DNA of 64,000 bases, from contig CM038044.1 in the NCBI GenBank assembly GCA_021397845.1, forward strand, positions 55,775,851 through 55,839,850, read 5' to 3'. This DNA is from Areca catechu (taxonomy: Eukaryota > Streptophyta > Magnoliopsida > Arecales > Arecaceae). Below the pieces are notes generated by a model. It was not told where the DNA came from. It did no database searches and saw only the letters and a list, made by a program, of their open reading frames with translations. The first letter of the stretch is position 1. Every line of letters begins with the position of its first letter. A program made the position numbers and the translations under genes. Below are positions 57,092 through 64,000 of this stretch, piece after piece.

Positions 57092-59462
57092 TGTAGGGTT
57101 CAGTGGCAAGGCGGAAACATAGATTTCAAAATTTTTATCTTTATGAAATCTTCACCAAACCCTTAACCCAAGATCTCCTTAAAAGAATTAAAACATATAA
57201 CATGTATATATAAGATTTAAAGTCATATTAAAGTACAAACCTGTATCGGTAAAATCCAAACATTAAATCTCCACTGGGTGCCCAAATGTTCACCCTCCAA
57301 TGGTGATCCACACAAAAAAAGATGAAGACTACAACTTCTTGTTCTTGGCTCCTCTTCTTGAATTCTTTTTCAAGAATTCAATTCTTGGACTTTTAGGCTG
57401 AAATTTTCTTTCTTGAAAATTTATTTTCTTCCTTCTTTCCTCTTCTTGAATTCTTTTCTTGAATTCCCTTTCTTGAATTCCTTTTCTTGAATTGAATTGG
57501 AAGAAGAAATTAAGACAAGTAAAGTCTTAATTCAAGAAAGAAAAGAAGAAGAACAGACCCTTCCTTTTCCTTTCCTTTACCGTTCAAGACCTTCCTCTTA
57601 TTCTTGTTTAGGGTCAGAGTTTCGACAGAGATTATCTCTGTAAGGGAAACAATACCCAACAAGCATAAAGGGAAGGAGTATTCCGGAGAGGAGGAGAGGA
57701 ATATGATATATGAATTTGATTATCAGAAAAAACCCTTGAGAACCCAAACCATTTTATAGATTTCAGAGGGGCGTCTTCTCAAAACATCGTAACCCTCTGA
57801 AACCCCAGGAATCATGATCCCTCATTCCTCACGTGTCCCCTCAACCAAAAATCATGATTCTCTGATTTAATTTTTGTTTTTCCGACGAGGAGGACTCTCA
57901 GAAAAACTTCAGGAAGAATCGCGACTTTGGACGATGGATTTGCGATCGAAAAATGATGGATCTTTTTCCTTAATTTTTCTGGCCATCAGATCCAGATCCA
58001 AGGATGTCAGACAAACATCCAAATTGCCCCCCCCTGTCTTGATTTTTCTCCGACAGAATTTCCTTCACATGCACGTGAAGAGGAGTCCACACGCGTGTGG
58101 ACTCTTCTTCTTGGCGCGCGCGGGTGAGGAAAGGAGTGGGCGGCTTGGAGAGAGGGTCTTAGTGCACTTGATTCACTTGGGTTCAGCCATGGATTAGCCC
58201 AATGTCCTAAAATTTAAATTAGACCTTAATCTGGTTCAATTAGAACCCGATTAAGCCCAATTCGGAACCAAATTCGAATCTGATTTGAATAGAAATTTGG
58301 TCTGCAACACATGCTAGTGTGTTTATCCTGCAAACATGATTTAATTCCAAATTAAATCCTTCATCAATTTTCTTTTGTGTGTGACCCATTGGGTTCCACA
58401 CCTAGCCAGCAGTAGGTCCGAGTGCTATTTGACTTAATTTGGTTAGATCTCAACTAAGCCGATTTAGGTCAACTCAAACTAGCTCGACTCGGTCAATTAG
58501 AATCTAATTCTAATTAACTGATTTGAATTACCATAATTTAATCATATACCTAAAAGATAAGATTGACGTCTAGCGACGTATCATGTCTACCCGGAAGATG
58601 TGGTATTTTGGTGGAATTACCAAAATACCCTTCAGTGGTGAGTTACCGGGCAATTCAGTCCTTTGATCAACTTGCATCCCGAATATGATTATGAATATGT
58701 ATACTTGTCAAACCCAATTTCATATTCATCCCTAGCTCAATCTTTATAATGATGATTCATTAATGAACCATTAGAAATTAACTTTAATGTTCATACTTTG
58801 ATCAAAGATTTCCTGAATCCATCATATGATTGAAATTAGTTGGATGCAATTCCCTCTTACTAGGGCTGATCAATTCCTTGTTGACCTACTCACAACCTCC
58901 ATATACAATCCACCATACCCAGTATCACCTCGTGCATGACTCAGTGTCATGATTGATTGCGAACCAGAGTATGGATTCATATATATAAGGTACCAAGGTA
59001 GTCTTAGGTCAAAGGACCACATGCACTACTCCCACTATGAGAATTATCTATTGACAAATAGATAAGGTTCCATTAGATATTCTCAATCTGGATCAATTCA
59101 GTGAACTCATTCTCTAATGAACACTCACATCCTAGTATTAGTGTCAAACACAAGTGACTGTGAGATCAGTCACCCTCATCACAAAACGCATATAGGATGT
59201 GCTGGTCTTGCCAGAAACATTGATTCCCAACTCAATGTCCCATCGACCAGGAATATTTTAGATTAGGGTTTTAAGACTTTAGGTCTTACTGGTATGATCT
59301 CATCATAACCCTAGAACCATAGCCCTAATCTATGGGGTTCATCATATAATCATAAAGACACAGCGTATGATGAAAATAATGCCTTTATTATAATAATGTC
59401 AATTCATTGATTTTGGGATCGAAATACAATATTTCAATTGGCTTTCAGGGCACAATCTTTCA
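57092..59462 (-). repeat. Copia 3' LTR
   Basis: 2371 bp; the plus strand begins TGTAGGGTTCAGTGGC and ends GCACAATCTTTCA, so the element-sense LTR is TGAAAGATTGTGCCC...GAACCCTACA. It contains CT-rich and TTCTTGAATT-type repeats at 57340-57540. The ORF at 57874-58197 within it is not credible. The partner LTR is out of view. Confidence 0.85.
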
Positions 59463-59473
59463 ATCTCCCACTT
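59463..59473 (-). other. Copia polypurine tract
   Basis: The minus strand reads AAGTGGGAGAT directly before the LTR start TGAAAG, the usual copia PPT form. Confidence 0.85.
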
Positions 59474-59476
59474 GCA

Positions 59477-62400
59477 CTAAAGCCAATCGCCTTTAAATCT
59501 TAACCCCATACAATCAAGGTGGCGATCAAACTCTCGCTGTGATAGAGCCTTAGTGAATGGGTCAGCTATGTTGTTCTTCGTTTCTACCCTTTTAATGCAG
59601 ACTTCTTGTCTTTCGACAATCTCTCAAATGAGATAGAAGCGTCTCAAAATGTGCTTTGATTTGTGATGAGCTCTTGGTTCCTTTGCTTGAGCAACAGTCC
59701 CCGTATTATCACAGTAAAGTGATACTGGACCTTCAATCTCAGGAACTACGCCCAACTCTGATATGAACTTCTTCATCTAGACAGCTTCCTTAGTAGCTTC
59801 ACTAACAGCAATGTACTCTGCCTCAGTTGTTGAGTCAGCTACAGTTTGCTGTTTAGAACTCTTCCAGCTTATAGCTCCTCCATTTAGGGTAAAAACATAC
59901 CCAGATATAGATTTGCTATCATCTGGATCTGATTGAAAACTTGAATCTGAATAAGCTTCTAGTTTAAGATCAGATCCTCCGTATATTAGAAAAATATCCT
60001 TAGTTCTTCTTAAGTACTTAAGAATATTTTTCACAGCCTTCCAATGATCCTCTCCTGGATCAGCCTGAAACCTGCTGGCTATACATAAGGCATATGCCAC
60101 ATCAGGCCTAGTACATAACATAGCATACATAATAGACCCTACTGCCGAAGCATAAGGTATAGAATTCATTATATTTCTTTCTTCAGGTGTCTTAGGAGAC
60201 ATCTTTTTAGAAAGATGCATGCCATGACCAATAGGTAAGTAACCTCTTTTACTTTCCTCCATGCTAAATCTTTTTAGCACTTGGTCAATATACCTTGACT
60301 GGGATAAACCTAGCATCCTCCTAGATCTATTTCTATAGATCTTGATGCCTAGTATATAAGATGCTTCTTCCAAGTCTTTCATGGAAAACTGTTTAGATAA
60401 CCATACCTTGACTGATTGTAACATTGGGATATCATTCCCAATGAAGAGTATGTCATCTACATACAGAACCAATAAAACTATGGCACTCCCACTAGTCTTC
60501 TTGTACACTCAAGGTTCATCCTCATTTTTGATAAAGTCAAATTCTTTGACTGTCTTATCAAATCGGATGTTTCAACTCCTAGATGCTTGCTTTAATCCAT
60601 AAATAGATTTTTTTAGCCTACATACCTGATTAGGTTTAGTCTCCAAGACAAAATCTTCTGGCTGTGACATATAAACCTCTTCCTCAAGGAAACCATTGAG
60701 GAATGCGATTTTCACATCCATCTGCCAGATTTCATAATCATGATATGCTGCTATAGCAAGCATGATCCGAATAATGAGCATGGCAACAGGAGAAAATGTT
60801 TCATCATAATCTATTCCCTATTTTTGTCTGAAACCCTTAGCCACTAATCTGGCTTTATAAGTTTCAACTTGGCCATCTGCCCCAATCTTTTTCTTATAGA
60901 CCTATTTGCATCCAATAGGGTTAACACCCTCTGGTGCATCAACCAAAGTCCAGACTTGGTTGACATACATGGAGTCCATTTCGGATCTCATGGCTTCCAG
61001 CCATCTGTCTGAGTCACTACTCATGACAGCATCCGTATATGTTAGAGGCTCATCATTATCAATGATTCGGGCTTCATTATTTTCAATAATGAACCCATAC
61101 CTCTCAGGTGCATGTCGCACCCTATCAGACCTACGGATAGGAGTGGTGTGTTTAGGTTCTATACTAACTATGTTATGATTTGGTTGAGATGTATCTACTT
61201 GTTGAACTTCTTCAAGTTCAATATTTCTCCCACTGCCCTTTTGTAGGATGAACTCTTTCTCCATAAAAGTGGCATGCCTACTAACTAAAACCTTTTATTA
61301 AGTAGGGTGGTAGAACAGATATCCTATACTATCTTTAGGATATCCAACAAATAGACACTTTTCTGCTCTAACATCAAGCTTATGTCCAAAATTTCTTTTG
61401 ACATAGGCTGGACATCCCCATATCTTAAGATACTTAAGATTGGGTTTCTTTCCCCTCCATAACTCATATGGAGTGCTAGATACAGATTTGGATGGTACTC
61501 TATTTAAAATATTAGCCACTATTTCCAAGGCATATCCCCAGAAAGAAACAGGTAAGTCTGTGAAGCACATCATAGACCGTACCATATCTAATAAAGTACG
61601 ATTTCTCCTTTCAGCAACACCATTTAATTGTGGTGTGTAAGGAGGAGTCCATTCAGAGATGATTCCCTTTTCTTTAAGGTGATCAAGAAACTCGGTGGAT
61701 AAGTATTCACCTCCTCTATTTGATCAAAGGATCTTAATACTTTTCCCCGTTTATTTCTCTACCATACTTTGATACTCTAAAAATTTTTCAAAAGCTTCAG
61801 ACTTATGTTTCATTAGATACATAAATTCGTACCTTGAAAAATCATCAGTGAATGTGATGAAATATGAGTATCCACCCTTGGCCTGAGTTGTCATAGGTCC
61901 ACATACATCAGTGTGTATGAGTCCTAATAACTCAGTTGTCCTTTCATTATGTCCACTAAATGGAGTCTTGGTCATTTTACCCATGAGACATGATTCACAA
62001 GTTCCTAATGATTCATAGTCATAAGGATTAAGAAATTTTTCCTTGTATAACTTGTTAATCCTTTGCTCACTAATATGTCCAAGACGACAGTGCCAAAGTA
62101 AAGTATTGATTACTTTATCTCTTTTTTTTTTATTACTAACATGTAGTATATTGTCATCAGAAGATAGAATTAAGAGACCATTGCAAAATATGCCATTAAA
62201 TATTATTTCATTAGAAAAACTGATTGAGCAGCCACTGCTCATTACATTCATAATATATCCTTGTTTAAGTAACAAGGGTACAGATATGATGTTTCTAATG
62301 ATTCTAGGCATAAAATAATAATTTTTTAACTCTAAAATCTTCCCAGAAGGCAGCTTCAATATATAAGTCCCTACAGCTTCTGCTTGGATGGAATCTCCTC

Positions 62401-63374
62401 CAGCACTATAGAGCTCGAAGTTGCCTTCCTTCAAAACTCTAATGTTCTGTAGTCCATGCAATAATTTGCAGATATGATGACCACAAGCAGTATCCAATAC
62501 CCAAGAGTTTGAATTAGAAGAGTCTAATGACAAAATTACATGTATCTCATACATACCTTTTGGTGCATCACTAGCACCAGGCTTCACACTTGCAAGGTAA
62601 ACCTTGTAATTTCTTTTCCAGTGACCTGGCTTGCCACAATGAAAGAAGGTCATTTGTCCGGAGGCCTTCTTTCCTTTCTTTTTCTTGATACCCCCTTTTG
62701 GGTTCAACCTCCTCTTGGAACCCTTTTTGCCTATTTTCTTCTTGTTTACACCATCCACAAGAAGAAGTGGAGCCTTATTTTTCTTTAAATGGCTCTCTAC
62801 TATTTTAACATATTCAACAGCTCAGGCAAGGAAGTGTTAATTTTGTTCATATGATAATTAAGAACAAACTATGAAAATGACTCTGGGAGTGACTGCAGGA
62901 TTAAATCCTGATTCAACTCCCCATCCATAACAAAACCCAATTGACCCAATCGGGTGATTAGGTCAATAACCTTTACTACATGGTCTTGTACAGATGTACC
63001 TTCTGTCATCCTTGCACGGAATAACTGCTTAGATATTTCATATCTTGCAGTTCGACTATGTTCTCCATAAAGTTCTTTTAGATTGAGCAATATGGAGTTT
63101 GTGTCCATGCTTTCATGTTGCCTCTGTAACTCATTGGTCATAGAGGCAAGCATTATACACTTGACAGTAAGTGAGTCATTTACCACGTGTTATATGAGGT
63201 CTTATCCTCTTGCGAGGCTTCTTCCCCTAATGGTTCCAAGGTTGGGGTATCAAGAATATAAGAAATTCTTTCTTGGCTGAGTACTATCTTCAGGTTTCTC
63301 AACCAATCAACATAGTTTGGTCCAGTCAATTTATTTGCATCAAGAATGCTACGGAGTGAGAGTGAAGAGGCCAT
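59477..63374 (-). pseudogene. Copia gag-pol, broken
   Basis: Minus strand, start at 63374 (MASSLSLRSILDANKLTGPN). A frameshift near 63182 and a TAG near 62867 break gag. The zinc knuckle near 62630 reads FHCGKPGHWKRNY, with both outer Cys lost. The protease site reads VLDTACG (DTG changed to DTA) near 62490. Pre-integrase LLWHCRLGHIS is near 62080, and integrase spans about 61300-61990 (HTDVCGPM, then TPYELWRGKKPNLKYLKIWG). RT spans about 60400-61000 (MDVKIAFLNGFLEEEVYMSQ, YVDDILFIGND), with a stop replacing the Trp of the WVYK motif near 60900. RNase H runs to the stop at 59477-59479 (ADSTTEAEYIAVSEA near 59800). Several other stops are present. Confidence 0.9.
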
Positions 63375-64000
63375 TTAATCTACATTAACAAAGAACATTA
63401 TACAAGCAAACAACCAATGTTGACAAAACATAATTAAATTAGGACTTTAACTTAATTATGTCTCCCATTATTTTATCAAGCATCATAACCCTCCATGTGA
63501 TGATCGAGAAAATCCTAATTGGTTCTCTTAGTGGGGTTGATATCCTAATTCCTTACAAAAGACCTTGTGTGTACACAACAAATCTTATATAAGTTCAAAG
63601 GTAGGAAAACTCTTTCCAATTGTAACTCATACAATTCTCAACTTATCTTGGCCTCTAAAATATTAATAGCCTTGTGTGTACACAACAAACTATAATATTT
63701 TAGTTAAGTTAGACCCTTCATTGCTATATAGTCATGATATTAATTATAATACCCTTGTATGTACACAACAAAGTATTATATTAAATCATGCCATAAACAT
63801 CAAATGTACCAAGCCAAAATTATGTTAGTCACCATAAAAGGCCTTGTGTGTACACACAAACCTAATATGGATCATAACATAATAATGACTTGGCATGAAG
63901 GAAGGCCACATGTAGTGAATATTACACTAAGCATTTCAATCAATAATTAAGTTAATCTTATCGGCCAGGTATGTGGGAGAGTGGTGGCAGTCCCGCCGTT
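63375..64000 (-). other. Copia leader with four spaced repeats
   Basis: Non-coding. The motif CCTTGTGTGTACACAACAAA occurs at 63563-63582 and 63670-63689, with variants at 63753-63772 and 63842-63860. Three of the four keep the palindromic core TGTGTACACA; the 63753 copy has TGTATGTACACA. Each is followed within a few bases by a TATAAT-like AT run. The PBS is not reached by the window end. Confidence 0.8.

Larger units (their letters stand above)
57092..64000 (-). mobile_element. Ty1/copia element inserted in Sirevirus env-like ORF
   Basis: A minus-strand copia element with its 3' LTR (57092-59462), PPT, decayed gag-pol (59477-63374) and repeat-bearing leader runs past the right window edge; the PBS and 5' LTR are not included. 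The protein is Tnt1-like in module order (gag, protease, integrase, RT, RNase H). Confidence 0.9.

Noticed and set aside
57874..58197. 107-codon ORF in the right-hand copia LTR
   Set aside because: It lies inside the LTR near its U3/R region, with no motif and no support beyond an open frame.
13720..59462. The solo LTR at 13720 and the copia LTR at 57092 as one family
   Set aside because: They share only the general copia LTR start (TTGTGYCC..AAAGC.AAT) and overall length; I see no extended alignment.

Overview
The window is gene-poor plant nuclear DNA made almost entirely of LTR retrotransposons nested inside one another. Tnt1-like and Sirevirus-type Ty1/copia elements, chromodomain-bearing Ty3/gypsy elements and an Athila-type gag are all present, which fixes the organism as a flowering plant. 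The GC-rich captured exon sequence and the Sirevirus and chromovirus load suggest a monocot, perhaps a palm, but this last step is a guess. There is no ordinary host gene, tRNA or rRNA gene. The only host-derived coding sequence is an intronless, broken copy of a PP2A B'/B56 regulatory subunit captured inside an LTR element.

Layout: (1) 1-3462 is the 3' end of a Sirevirus: a broken env-like ORF, polypurine tract and 3' LTR. (2) 3468-11558 is degraded chromovirus copy A (minus strand) with a truncated 3' LTR and a complete 5' LTR. (3) That 5' LTR abuts the 3' end of a second degraded copy, B (minus), whose parts lie at 11559-13719, 15925-17209, 25825-26802 and 39009-41559. B is interrupted by a copia LTR (13720-15906), by a young full-length chromovirus (17210-25824, TSD TCCTA), and by degraded chromovirus copy C (26803-39008, TSD TTCAT). 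(4) The 5' LTR of C is split by a 3983-bp plus-strand element (34457-38439, TSD CTTTC/CTTTT) carrying the PP2A B' sequence. (5) 41560-47563 is an Athila-like gag, degenerate PBS and putative LTR, split by a Sirevirus solo LTR (44401-46147, TSD AGTAT). (6) 47564-49518 holds a chromovirus-like LTR fragment and the end of a copia LTR with its PBS. (7) 49519-57091 is a plus-strand Sirevirus with 5' LTR, a gag-pol riddled with stops, and the start of an env-like ORF. (8) A minus-strand copia element (57092 to beyond 64000) is inserted in that env-like ORF.

The chromovirus at 17210-25824 is the only element that looks recently and possibly still active: its LTRs differ at two positions of 1332 by eye, TSD, PBS and PPT are present, and gag-pol is one open frame of 1647 codons whose last codons and stop lie inside the 3' LTR. 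Everything else carries stops or frameshifts.

The points most worth a second look are the captured PP2A gene with its scrambled duplication and mismatched LTR-like ends, a family of covarying hairpins just upstream of the TATA box in every Sirevirus LTR seen here, and palindromic GTCGAC-centred repeat arrays in two Sirevirus LTR families.
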